A DNA stretch of 64,000 nucleotides, taken from positions 62,001 to 126,000 of the forward strand of contig JAEWJI010000063.1 in assembly GCA_023386645.1 (NCBI GenBank), given 5' to 3'. The position numbers and the translations under genes are program-made. The notes under the pieces were generated by a model. That model saw only the letters and a program-made list of their open reading frames with translations. It had not been told where the DNA came from and did no database searches. The DNA comes from Pseudomonadota bacterium (GTDB lineage Bacteria; Pseudomonadota; Alphaproteobacteria; Caulobacterales; Caulobacteraceae). Below, in pieces: positions 24,167 to 33,407 of this stretch; position 1 is the first letter of the stretch; each line of letters starts with the position of its first letter.

Positions 24167-26221
24167 ATGCTGAGACGCGCCGTCCTCGCGCTGAGCCTGA
24201 TGCTGTTCGCCGCACCGGCCCTGGCCCAGAACGCGCCGCCGCCTTCGGCGCGGGCGAGCTCTCCCGAAGGGGTCTTGTCGGTCGAGGTCACGGCCGACAA
24301 CGACGGGCGCATCAGCTACGCCGTCAACCGCCTGGGACGGCCGGTGGTGCGGCCATCCCGCCTCGGCTTCATCCTGACCGACGCGCCCAAGCTGGAGCGC
24401 AATTTCGTCATCTCCGCCGAGGCGCCGACGAGCCATGACGAGACCTGGGAACAGCCCTGGGGCGAGCAGCGGTTCATCCGCAACCGCTACACCGAGCTGC
24501 GGGTCCACCTGACCGAGCGCAGCACCCTCGGGCGCCGCATTGACGTGGTCTTCCGCCTGTACGACGACGGTCTGGGCTTTCGTTACGAGTTCCCCGAGCA
24601 GGAGGCGCTCCAGACCCTGCGCATCGGCCAGGAGCTGACGGAGTTCAACCTGGCCGACCCGGGCACGGCCTGGTGGATCCCGGCGATGGAGTGGAACCGG
24701 GAGGAGTACCTCTATCACCGCACCCCGATCGAGGCGGTCGGCATCGCCCAGACGCCGATGACGGTGCGCACCGATGACGGCCTGCATGTCTCGATCCACG
24801 AGGCGGCCCTGACCGATTACTCCGGCATGAACCTGCAGAACGCCGGCGAGCGACGGTTCCGCGCGGCCCTGACCCCTGGCCAGACCAATGCCGCGGTGGT
24901 GCTGGAGGCGCCCAGCCACACGCCCTGGCGGACGCTGCAGATCGCCGACACCGCCGGAGGGCTGGTCGAGAGCTATTTGATCCTGAACCTCAACGAGCCC
25001 AACCGACTGGGCGACGTGTCCTGGTTCAAGCCGATGAAATACGTCGGCATCTGGTGGGACATGCACCTGGACCGCGCCACCTGGCACTCGGGGCCCAAGC
25101 ACGGGGCGACCACGGACTACGCGATCCGCCAGATCGACTTCGCGGCCGAGCACGGCTTCGGCGGGGTGCTGATCGAGGGCTGGAACAAGGGCTGGGACGG
25201 CGACTGGTTCGGCAACGGCTGGGACTACAGCTTCACCGAGCCCTATCCCGACTTCGACCTGGAGCGGGTGGCCGCCCACGGCCGCGAGCGCGGCGTCCAG
25301 ATCATCGGCCACCACGAGACCGGCGGCAACGCCCACGTCTATGAGCAGCAGATGGGGGCGGGCTTCGACCTCTATCGGCGGCTCGGGGTCCATTCGGTGA
25401 AGACCGGCTACGTCGCCGACGCGGGCGGGGCCCGGGTGACCACGGCCGATGGGGGCCACGAACTGGCCTGGCACGAGAGCCAGGCCATGGCCCAGCACCA
25501 CATGCGGGTGATCGAGGCGGCGGCACAGCGCCAGATCGGTATCAACGCCCACGAGCCGTTCAAGGATACCGGCCTGCGTCGCACCTGGCCCAACATCATC
25601 TCCCGCGAGGGCGCGCGCGGCATGGAGTATTCCGCCTGGGGCCAGCCCGGGAACCCGCCGGAGCACGAGGTGAACCTGATCTTCACCCGCATGCTGGCCG
25701 GGCCGATGGACTACACCCCCGGCATCTTCGGCATGCAGACGCGCAGCCCGGACGGGGTGGCGACGACCTGGGCCAAGCAGCTGGCGCTGTATGTGACGAT
25801 CTATTCGCCGATCCAGATGGCGGCCGATCTTCTGGAGAACTACGAAGCCAATCCCGGGCCGTTTCAGTTCATCAAGGACGTGCCGACCGACTGGGCCGAG
25901 ACGCGCGTGCTGAACGGCGAGATCGGCGACTTCGTCACCATCGCGCGCAAGGATCGCAACTCCGACAACTGGTACCTGGGCTCGATCTCGGACGAGCAGG
26001 GGCGGGTGTTGCAGGCCCCGCTGGGCTTTCTCGTTCCCGGCCGTCGCTACCGAGCCGAGATCTATCGCGACGGACCCGAGGCCGACTGGCGCGGCAAGCG
26101 CGAGGACATCGTGATCGAGAGGCGCGAAGTCACTTCGGTCGACACGCTCGAGCTCCGCCTCGCCCCCGGCGGCGGGCAGGCCATCCGCTTCGTCGCGCTT
26201 GGGCGGGGAGGGCGGCGGTGA
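24167..26221 (+). CDS. GH97 alpha-glucosidase (SusB-like)
   Basis: The 684-residue protein from the ATG at 24167 (gggag 8 nt upstream) has a signal peptide (LRRAVLALSLMLFAAPALAQ). The GH97 layout is clear: an N-terminal beta domain (SPEGVLSVEVTADNDGRISY), a central barrel with YVGIWWDMHL, GGVLIEGWNKGWDGDW, IIGHHETGGN, NAHEPFKDTG and SREGARGMEYSAWG, and a C-terminal domain with DNWYLGSISDEQGR. The glutamates in HHET and HEP correspond to those of inverting, SusB-type members rather than the retaining Asp subgroup. It should hydrolyse alpha-glucosidic bonds in the periplasm. The MFS gene overlaps its stop by 4 nt. Confidence 0.93.
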   Translation: MLRRAVLALSLMLFAAPALAQNAPPPSARASSPEGVLSVEVTADNDGRISYAVNRLGRPVVRPSRLGFILTDAPKLERNFVISAEAPTSHDETWEQPWGEQRFIRNRYTELRVHLTERSTLGRRIDVVFRLYDDGLGFRYEFPEQEALQTLRIGQELTEFNLADPGTAWWIPAMEWNREEYLYHRTPIEAVGIAQTPMTVRTDDGLHVSIHEAALTDYSGMNLQNAGERRFRAALTPGQTNAAVVLEAPSHTPWRTLQIADTAGGLVESYLILNLNEPNRLGDVSWFKPMKYVGIWWDMHLDRATWHSGPKHGATTDYAIRQIDFAAEHGFGGVLIEGWNKGWDGDWFGNGWDYSFTEPYPDFDLERVAAHGRERGVQIIGHHETGGNAHVYEQQMGAGFDLYRRLGVHSVKTGYVADAGGARVTTADGGHELAWHESQAMAQHHMRVIEAAAQRQIGINAHEPFKDTGLRRTWPNIISREGARGMEYSAWGQPGNPPEHEVNLIFTRMLAGPMDYTPGIFGMQTRSPDGVATTWAKQLALYVTIYSPIQMAADLLENYEANPGPFQFIKDVPTDWAETRVLNGEIGDFVTIARKDRNSDNWYLGSISDEQGRVLQAPLGFLVPGRRYRAEIYRDGPEADWRGKREDIVIERREVTSVDTLELRLAPGGGQAIRFVALGRGGRR

Positions 26222-27735
26222 CCGCCGTCACTCCGGGCGCGGCGGTCGCTCATCGCCCCCGCCTGTCGCGCCTCGCCATCTGGAACATGTGCGTCGGGTT
26301 CTTCGGGATCCAGATCGGTTTCGGACTGCAGAACGCCAACACCAGCCGCATCTTCCAGACGCTCGGCGCCGAGGTCGACGACCTGGCCATTCTGTGGATC
26401 GCGGCGCCGCTGACCGGCCTGCTGGTCCAGCCGATCATCGGCCATCTGTCGGACAAGACCTGGAGCCGGCGGCTGGGTCGCAGACGACCCTATTTCCTGG
26501 TCGGCGCGGTCCTGACCACGCTCGCCCTGGTTTTCATGCCGAACGCCCCGGTGCTGTGGATGGCGGCGGCGGCGCTCTGGATCATGGACGCGGCGATCAA
26601 CATCACCATGGAGCCGTTCCGCGCCTTCGTGGGCGACAACCTGCCGGAGGAGCAGCGCACGGCCGGCTATGCGATGCAGAGCTTCTTCATCGGGGCCGGC
26701 GCGGTGTTCGCCTCGGTCCTGCCGTGGCTGCTGTCGAACGTGTTCGACGTGGCCTCGACCGCGCCCGAGGGAGTGGTCCCCCACAGCGTGCGCATCAGCT
26801 TCTACGTCGGCGCGGTCGGCATGCTGTCGGCCGTGCTCTGGACCGTCTTCACCACCCGCGAATACAGCCCCGAACAGATCGACGCCTTCGAGCGGGCGGC
26901 TGCGCGCGCCGACACGCCGGAGCCCCGACCCAGCCGAGCCTATCTGGCCGGCGGCGCGGTCGCCCTGCTGATCGGTCTGGCCGGCATGGCAGGGGTCTGG
27001 ATCTCCGGCATTGAGAAGGAACTCTACGTCCTCGCCGGTTTCATCGCCGCCGTGGGCCTGTTGCAGATCATCGCCGGCCTGCTCCGCCGGGCGGGTCGGT
27101 CCAACGGCCTGACCGAGATCCTGGACGACACCTTCAACATGCCGGCGACGATGCGAGGCCTGGCGGTGGTCCAGTTCTTCAGCTGGTTCGCGCTGTTCGC
27201 CATGTGGATCTTCACCACGGCGGCCGTCACAGCGGTCCATTACGGCTCCAGCGACACCTCGTCGGTCGCCTACAATGAAGGGGCGAACTGGGTCGGCGTG
27301 CTGTTCGGCGTCTATAACGGCGTGGCGGCGCTCGCGGCCTTCGCCCTGCCGGTTCTGGCGCGCAGGGTAGGCAAGCGCGGCGCACATGCGGCCGCGCTCG
27401 TGCTGGGCGGCCTGGGCCTGATCGGCGTCTTCGCCATCCGGGATCCGCAGTGGCTGTGGCTGCCCATGGTCGGGGTCGGAGTGGCCTGGGCCTCGATCGT
27501 GTCCATGCCCTACGCCATCCTGGCCGGGGCGGTGCCGGCGCGGAAAATGGGCGTCTACATGGGGGTGTTCAACATCTTCATCGTCGTGCCCCAACTGGTC
27601 GCCGCGACCCTGCTGGGCCTGATGCTGAACGCCCTGTTTGGCGGCCAGGCGATCTGGGCCCTGGTGCTGGGCGGCGTGTCCTTCTTCGTCGCGGCGGGGT
27701 GCAGCCTGCTGGTGAGGGAGGCGGGCAGGGCGTGA
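26218..27735 (+). CDS. MFS sugar transporter (GPH/SLC45-like)
   Basis: The 505-residue protein starts at a GTG overlapping the GH97 stop (GTGA). About twelve membrane helices are visible. Conserved features are GFGLQNANTSRIFQTLGAE in the first loop, PLTGLLVQPIIGHLSDKTWS and RRLGRRRPYFLVG (the DxxxRRxGRRRP cytoplasmic motif of sucrose/maltose-type transporters), with a long loop between helices 6 and 7. These carriers import disaccharides or small malto-oligosaccharides with protons. It is placed to carry products of the periplasmic GH97 and GH15 enzymes into the cell. Confidence 0.92.
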   Translation: MTAVTPGAAVAHRPRLSRLAIWNMCVGFFGIQIGFGLQNANTSRIFQTLGAEVDDLAILWIAAPLTGLLVQPIIGHLSDKTWSRRLGRRRPYFLVGAVLTTLALVFMPNAPVLWMAAAALWIMDAAINITMEPFRAFVGDNLPEEQRTAGYAMQSFFIGAGAVFASVLPWLLSNVFDVASTAPEGVVPHSVRISFYVGAVGMLSAVLWTVFTTREYSPEQIDAFERAAARADTPEPRPSRAYLAGGAVALLIGLAGMAGVWISGIEKELYVLAGFIAAVGLLQIIAGLLRRAGRSNGLTEILDDTFNMPATMRGLAVVQFFSWFALFAMWIFTTAAVTAVHYGSSDTSSVAYNEGANWVGVLFGVYNGVAALAAFALPVLARRVGKRGAHAAALVLGGLGLIGVFAIRDPQWLWLPMVGVGVAWASIVSMPYAILAGAVPARKMGVYMGVFNIFIVVPQLVAATLLGLMLNALFGGQAIWALVLGGVSFFVAAGCSLLVREAGRA

Positions 27736-28664
27736 GGCTGAATCGTCGTCATCTTCTGGGCGGTCTGGCTGCTGCGCCTTTCGCTTCGACCGCGCGTGCC
27801 GAGACGCCGACGTCTGGCCGACTCGTCCATCACGCAGACATGGCCTCGGCCCATGCGGCGACGCGAAACGTCACCGTCTGGCTGCCGCCCGGCTACGACA
27901 GGGGCTCCGGTCGCCACCCCGTTCTCTACATGCACGACGATCAGAACCTGTTCGACGCCTCGACCGCGCCGTTCGGCGAGTGGTGCGTGGACGAGCATCT
28001 GGGGCGGTTGATCGAGGGCGGTCAGGTGCGGGCGCCGATCGTGGTGGGGGTCTGGAACACCCCGCTTCGGCTGCGGGAATATGTGCCGGCCGCCCTGACC
28101 GAGGCCCTGCCCGACGACATGCGCCAGGGGGTGGAGGCCATCTATGGCGGGGCGGCTCTGTCGGACGGCTACCTGCGGTTCCTGGTCGAGCAGCTGAAGC
28201 CCTTCATCGACCGGACCTACCGGACGCTGACGGGGCCTGAGGACACCACTATCGCCGGCTCGTCCATGGGCGGTCTGATCTCGATGTACGGCCTGATACG
28301 GCATCCCGACGTGTTCTCGGCCGCCGCCTGTCTGTCGACCCACTGGCCCTTGCGGGTCGAGGGGCTGGAGGACGGGCCGGCGCTGGTCGAGTGGCGACAG
28401 CGCCTGTCGGACGCCTGGCTGGGCGTGTTGCGCGAGGGCCTGCCGCCGCCCGGGCGGCATCGCTTCTATTTCGACCGGGGCGACGAGACGCTCGACGCCT
28501 ACTACGCCGAGTTCCAGACGCGGGTGGACGGCGTCTTCCGCGAGCGCGGCTATGGCCCCGACCGGTTCAGGAGCCTGGTCTTCCCCGGCGCACAGCACAA
28601 CGAGGCGTCCTGGAACCAGCGTCTGGACGTACCCCTGACCTTCCTTCTGTCCCCCAACGCGTGA
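27732..28664 (+). CDS. Putative alpha/beta-hydrolase esterase (esterase D/Fes-like), exported
   Basis: The 310-residue protein starts at a GTG overlapping the transporter stop (GTGA). A twin-arginine-like signal (NRRHLLGGLAAAPFASTARA) is followed by an esterase domain: VTVWLPPGYDRGSGRHPVLY, MHDDQNLFD, the nucleophile elbow GSSMGGLISMYG, then DETLD and a late AQHNEASW with the catalytic His. The family (COG2819/putative esterase, YbbA/Fes-like) removes acyl groups or hydrolyses siderophore esters. In this setting a carbohydrate deacylase is plausible but unproven. Confidence 0.88.
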   Translation: MRLNRRHLLGGLAAAPFASTARAETPTSGRLVHHADMASAHAATRNVTVWLPPGYDRGSGRHPVLYMHDDQNLFDASTAPFGEWCVDEHLGRLIEGGQVRAPIVVGVWNTPLRLREYVPAALTEALPDDMRQGVEAIYGGAALSDGYLRFLVEQLKPFIDRTYRTLTGPEDTTIAGSSMGGLISMYGLIRHPDVFSAAACLSTHWPLRVEGLEDGPALVEWRQRLSDAWLGVLREGLPPPGRHRFYFDRGDETLDAYYAEFQTRVDGVFRERGYGPDRFRSLVFPGAQHNEASWNQRLDVPLTFLLSPNA

Positions 28665-28672
28665 GGCCTCCG

Positions 28673-31102
28673 ATGATCCGCAAGACCCTGCTGCTGGCCG
28701 CCGTCGCCGGCGTCGCCCTGTCCGGCTGCGTCTCCGTGGGGGACTTCGGGCCGGACGCGGACGCGCCCGCCGCGCCCGCCCTGCCGCAACCGGTCGGCGT
28801 CGCCCCCGGTGCGCCCGGCGCACCTGCCTTCTGGGCCAGCGCCGCCAAGGTCGGTGCGGGGGCCTCGTACGAAGCCTACGACCAGGGCGTCTATCGCGAC
28901 CACGGCGGAACGACCGGCAATGTCTCGCGCGTCTGGTTCTCGCTTGCCGACGGCGTCCTGACCGAGACCATGTACGGCCTGATCCACCAGGCCCAGATCA
29001 AGGCCCTGCGCTTCGCCGTCGCCACGACCCGCGGGGTCTCGGTCGAAGGCGAGGACACCGGCTTCGAGGTCGACTACCTACACAAAGACGCCCAGGGCCG
29101 GCCCCTGTCCCCTGCCTATCGCGTGGTCACGACCGACGAGGGCGGCGCGTATCGGATCGAGAAGCGCATCTTCACCGACCCGGACCGCAACGCGCTGGTG
29201 CTGCGGGTGAAGATCACGGCGACCGGCGACGGCGAGATCGTGCCGCACCTGATCCTGGAGCCGCACATGGCCAACACGGGCGGCGGCGATCGGGGCGCGG
29301 CCGCGCTCGATGAACTGACCGCTCACGAGGGCGAGTTCCACCTCGCCCTGCGTTCGAGCCAGCCGTTCGCGACCGCCAGCGCCGGCTTCCTCGGCGCCTC
29401 GGACGCCCTGACCGATCTGAACACCAACGGCCTGATCACCCAGGCCCACGCCTCTACCGGCGACACGCCGGGCTCGGTGGTGCTGAGCGGGACCTTGCCG
29501 GCCATCCAGCCCGGCCAGTCCCTGGAGCGCGACTTCGTTATCGGCTTCGGCGACAGCGACATCGAAGCGCGCACCGCCGCTATGGGGTCGTTCGACACCG
29601 GCCTGGACGAGGTCCTGCGTCGCTACAACGGCGAGGGCGCGCGCACCGGGTGGGAGGACTACCTCGCCTCGCTGGACGAACTGCCGCGCATCGCCGCCCA
29701 GTCCGCCGACGGCGGCAAGCTGGCCTATGTCTCGGCCCTGATGCTGAAGGTGCAGGAAGACCGCACCTATGCCGGCGCCCTGATCGCCTCCCTGTCCAAC
29801 CCCTGGGGTGAAACCGTCTCCGCCGAGAACCCGTCCACCGGCTACAAGGCCGTCTGGCCGCGCGACTTTTATCAGGTGGCCATGGCCATGCTGGCGTTGG
29901 GGGACACCGAGACGCCGGTCGCCGCTTTCCGCTATCTGCCGCAGGTTCAGGTGAAGGCCTCGACGCCCGGCAATACCGGGGCGACCGGCTGGTTCCTGCA
30001 GAAGACCTGGGTGGACGGCACGATCGAGTGGGTCGGGGTCCAGCTGGACCAGACGGCCATGCCGATCATGCTGGGCTGGCGGCTGTGGAAGGCGGGCCTG
30101 ATCGACGACGCCGAGATGGCTCGCCACTACCGCGAGATGATCAAGCCGGCCGCTGACTTCCTAGTCGAGGGCGGCAAGGTCGGCCTGCTGTGGAACGACC
30201 GGACCATCACTCCGCCCTGGACCCAGCAGGAGCGGTGGGAGGAGCAGGAGGGCCATTCGCCGTCCACGACCGCCGCGGTGATCGCGGGCCTGACCACCGC
30301 CGCCGACATCGCCCGGGCCTCGGGCGACGCGGTCTCGGCCGCCCGCTACCTCTCCGCCGCCGACGACTATGCGTCCAAGATCGAGGCCCGGATGTTCACC
30401 ACCCAGGGCGACTTCGGCGACGGCCGGTACTTCCTGCGTCTCTCGCGCGACGATGACGCCAACAACCACGACCGCCTCGGCGACAACAACGGCCGGCCGG
30501 GAGAGCCCGAGGACCGCATCCTGGACGGGGGCTTCCTGGAGCTGGTGCGCTACGGCGTTCGCGCGCCCGACGCCCCCTCGATCAACGCCACCCTCCCGGA
30601 GTACGACGACCAGACGCTGCCGGATCAGTTCCGGGTGCGTTACGACTTCGGGCCCCAGGGCGACCGAACGCCGGGCTGGCGGCGCTATGGCAACGACGGC
30701 TATGGCGAGCGTACCGATGACGGCTCCAACTACGGCATCGCCGGCCAGATGGACCCGGACCAGCGCGGGCGGGTCTGGCCCTTCTTCACCGGGGAACGCG
30801 GGCACTACGAGATCGCGCGCGCGGCCCAGGACGGGTCCCTCACCGATGCCGAGCGCGCCGAAATCCGCCGGCTGTACGTGCGCGGCATGGAGCGCTTCGC
30901 CAGCCTGGGCCTGATGCTGCCGGAACAGGCCTGGGACGGCGTGGGGGCCAATCCCCACGGCTATCGGACCGGCCAGGGCACGGACTCGGCCACGCCGCTG
31001 GCCTGGACCCACGCGGAATATCTCAAGCTGCTACGGTCGCTGGCCGACGGCGCGGTTTGGGACCGTTACGCCCCCGTCGCGGAGCGATACGGGACGCGCT
31101 AG
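28673..31102 (+). CDS. GH15 glucan 1,4-alpha-glucosidase (glucoamylase) lipoprotein
   Basis: The 809-residue protein from the ATG at 28673 has a lipoprotein signal (MIRKTLLLAAVAGVALSGC, Cys19) and a Pro/Ala linker. A glucodextranase-type N-terminal beta domain follows (AYDQGVYRDHGGTTGNVSRV to about residue 290). The (alpha/alpha)6 barrel carries GYKAVWPRDFYQVAMAM, WLQKTW-like GWFLQKTWVDGTIEW and the catalytic region QERWEEQEGHSPSTTAAVIA, whose Glu supplies the general acid. It should release glucose from maltodextrin ends at the outer membrane or periplasm. It starts 8 nt after the esterase stop, making it the last gene of the GH97 operon. Confidence 0.92.
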   Translation: MIRKTLLLAAVAGVALSGCVSVGDFGPDADAPAAPALPQPVGVAPGAPGAPAFWASAAKVGAGASYEAYDQGVYRDHGGTTGNVSRVWFSLADGVLTETMYGLIHQAQIKALRFAVATTRGVSVEGEDTGFEVDYLHKDAQGRPLSPAYRVVTTDEGGAYRIEKRIFTDPDRNALVLRVKITATGDGEIVPHLILEPHMANTGGGDRGAAALDELTAHEGEFHLALRSSQPFATASAGFLGASDALTDLNTNGLITQAHASTGDTPGSVVLSGTLPAIQPGQSLERDFVIGFGDSDIEARTAAMGSFDTGLDEVLRRYNGEGARTGWEDYLASLDELPRIAAQSADGGKLAYVSALMLKVQEDRTYAGALIASLSNPWGETVSAENPSTGYKAVWPRDFYQVAMAMLALGDTETPVAAFRYLPQVQVKASTPGNTGATGWFLQKTWVDGTIEWVGVQLDQTAMPIMLGWRLWKAGLIDDAEMARHYREMIKPAADFLVEGGKVGLLWNDRTITPPWTQQERWEEQEGHSPSTTAAVIAGLTTAADIARASGDAVSAARYLSAADDYASKIEARMFTTQGDFGDGRYFLRLSRDDDANNHDRLGDNNGRPGEPEDRILDGGFLELVRYGVRAPDAPSINATLPEYDDQTLPDQFRVRYDFGPQGDRTPGWRRYGNDGYGERTDDGSNYGIAGQMDPDQRGRVWPFFTGERGHYEIARAAQDGSLTDAERAEIRRLYVRGMERFASLGLMLPEQAWDGVGANPHGYRTGQGTDSATPLAWTHAEYLKLLRSLADGAVWDRYAPVAERYGTR

Positions 31103-31112
31103 ATCGGGTGGA

Positions 31113-31667
31113 ATGAGCCTCACGCCCGAGTTCTATGTTCGCGACGCCGCCGTCGTGGCGCGCGACCTGATCGGGGTGGAGCTGACGGTGGACGGGGTCG
31201 GCGGGCGGATTGTCGAGACCGAGGCCTATGACCCGACCGATCCGGCCTCGCACAGCTTCGGAGGTCCAACGCGGCGCAACGCGGCCATGTTCGGTCCGCC
31301 GGGGCGCGCCTACGTCTACCGCATCTACGGCCTGCACTGGTGTCTGAACGTCGTTTGCGGTCGCGAGCCCGGCAGCGCGGTGCTGATCCGCGCCCTGGAA
31401 CCGTTACACGGACTGGAGACGATGCGCCTGCGCCGTCGTTCAGACGATATCCGCGCCCTTTGCTCAGGCCCCGCCAAGCTGTGCGAGGCCTTGGGCGTCG
31501 ACAATCGCCTGGACGGTGCTCCGCTCGACGAGCCGCCGTTCGCCCTCGCCGCTCCCTCCGGACTTTCAGAGATCGCACACGGCCGACGCATCGGCATCTC
31601 GAAAGGGCTCGAGACCCCCTGGCGGTTCGGCGAGGCGGGTTCGCGCTTCCTGAGCCGGCGCCTCTGA
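31113..31667 (+). CDS. DNA-3-methyladenine glycosylase (AAG/MPG family)
   Basis: The 184-residue protein has the AAG signatures: ARDLIGVEL, GRIVETEAYDPTDPASHSFG with the catalytic Glu, RNAAMFGPPGRAYVYRIYG containing the intercalating Tyr region, LNVVCG, and CSGPAKLCEALGV. It removes alkylated purines by cleaving the N-glycosidic bond. It begins 10 nt after the glucoamylase stop, so it may be read through from the sugar operon, but function and family suggest no shared role. Confidence 0.95.
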   Translation: MSLTPEFYVRDAAVVARDLIGVELTVDGVGGRIVETEAYDPTDPASHSFGGPTRRNAAMFGPPGRAYVYRIYGLHWCLNVVCGREPGSAVLIRALEPLHGLETMRLRRRSDDIRALCSGPAKLCEALGVDNRLDGAPLDEPPFALAAPSGLSEIAHGRRIGISKGLETPWRFGEAGSRFLSRRL

Positions 31668-31689
31668 TCGTAACCGCCGAGGAAGATGC

Positions 31690-31704
31690 TTAACCGGGCC
31701 TTTA
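31690..31704 (+). promoter_or_regulatory. CtrA-like box upstream of fliF
   Basis: ttaa-ccgggcc-ttta has the TTAA-N7-TTAA spacing of a CtrA site with one mismatch, 51 bp before the fliF start. In Caulobacter crescentus fliF is a class II flagellar gene activated by CtrA. Function here is inferred by analogy. Confidence 0.45.
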
Positions 31705-31754
31705 CCATGCGGGCGGCAGTTTCTGCCTAGCGGGGGCCGCGAGGGTCTCCGCCA

Positions 31755-33407
31755 GTGTCAGGGCATATTCGCGTGGGCGGCTTCGGGGCGGCGTTGCAAA
31801 GGTTCGGCATCGGTCGTCTGGCCGCTGTCCTGGGCGTCGCGGCGGGCGTGGCGGCGGTCCTGGTCGCCGTCATGCTGCGGGTCGGTCAGGCGCCGGACGC
31901 CTTGCTGTATTCCAACCTCGATCTTCAGGAAGCCGGCGAGATCACCGCCGCCCTGGATCAGGCCGGGATCAAATACGCGACGCGCGGCGACGGCTCGACC
32001 ATCATGGTCAACCGCGACGAGGTCGGCACCGCGCGCCTGATGCTGGGGTCCAAGGGGCTCGTGACCTCCGGGAGCGTCGGCTACGAGATCTTCGACAACC
32101 AGTCGGTGCTCGGCCAGACCGAGTTCCAGCAGAACCTCAACGAGAAGCGTGCGCTCGAGGGTGAGCTGGCGCGCACCATCCTGTCCTATCGCGGGATCAA
32201 CTCCGCCCGGGTGCTGATCGCCCTGCCGCGCCGCGAACTGTTCCAGTCCGAGGCCGCCGAGCCGACCGCCGCGGTGGTCGTGGGCGTCGGCGCTCGCGGG
32301 CTGAACGCGGACCAGGTCGGCGCCATCCGCAACGTGGTGGCCTCGTCCGTCCCGGGCCTGAAGCCGGAGAAGGTGACGGTCACTGACACGGCCAACCGCA
32401 CCCTGGCCGCCGGTTCCGAAGGCGCGGGCTTCAGCACGGCCTCGGCGGAAGAAGCCAAGTCCACGACCGAGATGCAGCTGCAGGCGCGCATCAAGGACAT
32501 CGTTGAGGGCGTGGTCGGCCCCGGCGCCGCCCGGGTGCAGGTAACCGCCGACATCGACCACAGCCGCCAGACCACTCAGGAGCAGCGTTTCGACCCGGAC
32601 GGTCAGGTCGTTCGCTCGACCTCGACCAACGGCGTCCAGTCGCAGGACACCTCTGGCGTCTCGAACGCCGGCGTGACGGCGGGCAACAACATCCCCGGCG
32701 GCGAGGACACGAACCAGACCGCGCTGGGCTCCTCGGAATCCTCCAATACTGAGACCACCAACTACGAGATCTCCAACACCACCACGACCACGGTCAAGGA
32801 GCCCGGAGAGGTCAAGAAGCTAGCCGTCGCCGTGGCCGTCGACGGGACCTATACGCCCGCCGCCAACGGCCAGGGCGAGCCGACCTACACGCCGGTGTCC
32901 GAAGAGGATCGCGCCAATATCGAGGCCCTGGTCAAGGCCGCCATCGGCTTCAACGCCGAGCGGGGCGACGTGGTCGAGGTCAAGGCCATGCGCTTCAACC
33001 GTCCGGCGGCCGAGGCGGGCGGCACGGACGGCGGCTCGCTGCTGACCGCCTTCGACAAGAACGACATCATGCGCGGGGTCGAGCTGCTGGTGTTGCTCGT
33101 CACCGGTCTGCTGCTGATCTTCTTCGTGGTCCGGCCGCTGTTGAAAACGGCGACCGGCGGCGGCTCGGCGAACACCGAGGGCGGTGTGCCGGTCACTGCG
33201 CTTCAGACCAGCCTGGTGGGCGGCGCCGGGGCCATGGCCATGCCGGCGGGGCAGCTGACTGGTCCTTCGGAGATGGACCAGCGGCTCGACATCGCCCGCA
33301 TCGAGGGACAGGTGAAGGCCTCCTCGGTCAAGAAGGTCGCGGACTTCGTCGAGAAGCATCCGGAGGAATCCACCGCGATCCTCCGCAGCTGGGTGCATGA
33401 AGGCTGA
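31755..33407 (+). CDS. fliF: Flagellar MS-ring protein FliF
   Basis: FliF builds the MS ring in the inner membrane, the base for rotor and export gate. The 550-residue protein (GTG start) has a first membrane helix about 22-44 (LAAVLGVAAGVAAVLVAVML) and the YscJ/FliF domain with LYSNLDLQEAGEI, LNEKRALEGELARTI and ARVLIALP. A Ser/Thr/Asn-rich linker (about 285-345) and a second helix about 440-463 follow. The cytoplasmic tail that binds FliG ends VADFVEKHPEESTAILRSW. It heads the flagellar gene run and overlaps fliG by one nucleotide (TGATG). Confidence 0.97.
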   Translation: MSGHIRVGGFGAALQRFGIGRLAAVLGVAAGVAAVLVAVMLRVGQAPDALLYSNLDLQEAGEITAALDQAGIKYATRGDGSTIMVNRDEVGTARLMLGSKGLVTSGSVGYEIFDNQSVLGQTEFQQNLNEKRALEGELARTILSYRGINSARVLIALPRRELFQSEAAEPTAAVVVGVGARGLNADQVGAIRNVVASSVPGLKPEKVTVTDTANRTLAAGSEGAGFSTASAEEAKSTTEMQLQARIKDIVEGVVGPGAARVQVTADIDHSRQTTQEQRFDPDGQVVRSTSTNGVQSQDTSGVSNAGVTAGNNIPGGEDTNQTALGSSESSNTETTNYEISNTTTTTVKEPGEVKKLAVAVAVDGTYTPAANGQGEPTYTPVSEEDRANIEALVKAAIGFNAERGDVVEVKAMRFNRPAAEAGGTDGGSLLTAFDKNDIMRGVELLVLLVTGLLLIFFVVRPLLKTATGGGSANTEGGVPVTALQTSLVGGAGAMAMPAGQLTGPSEMDQRLDIARIEGQVKASSVKKVADFVEKHPEESTAILRSWVHEG

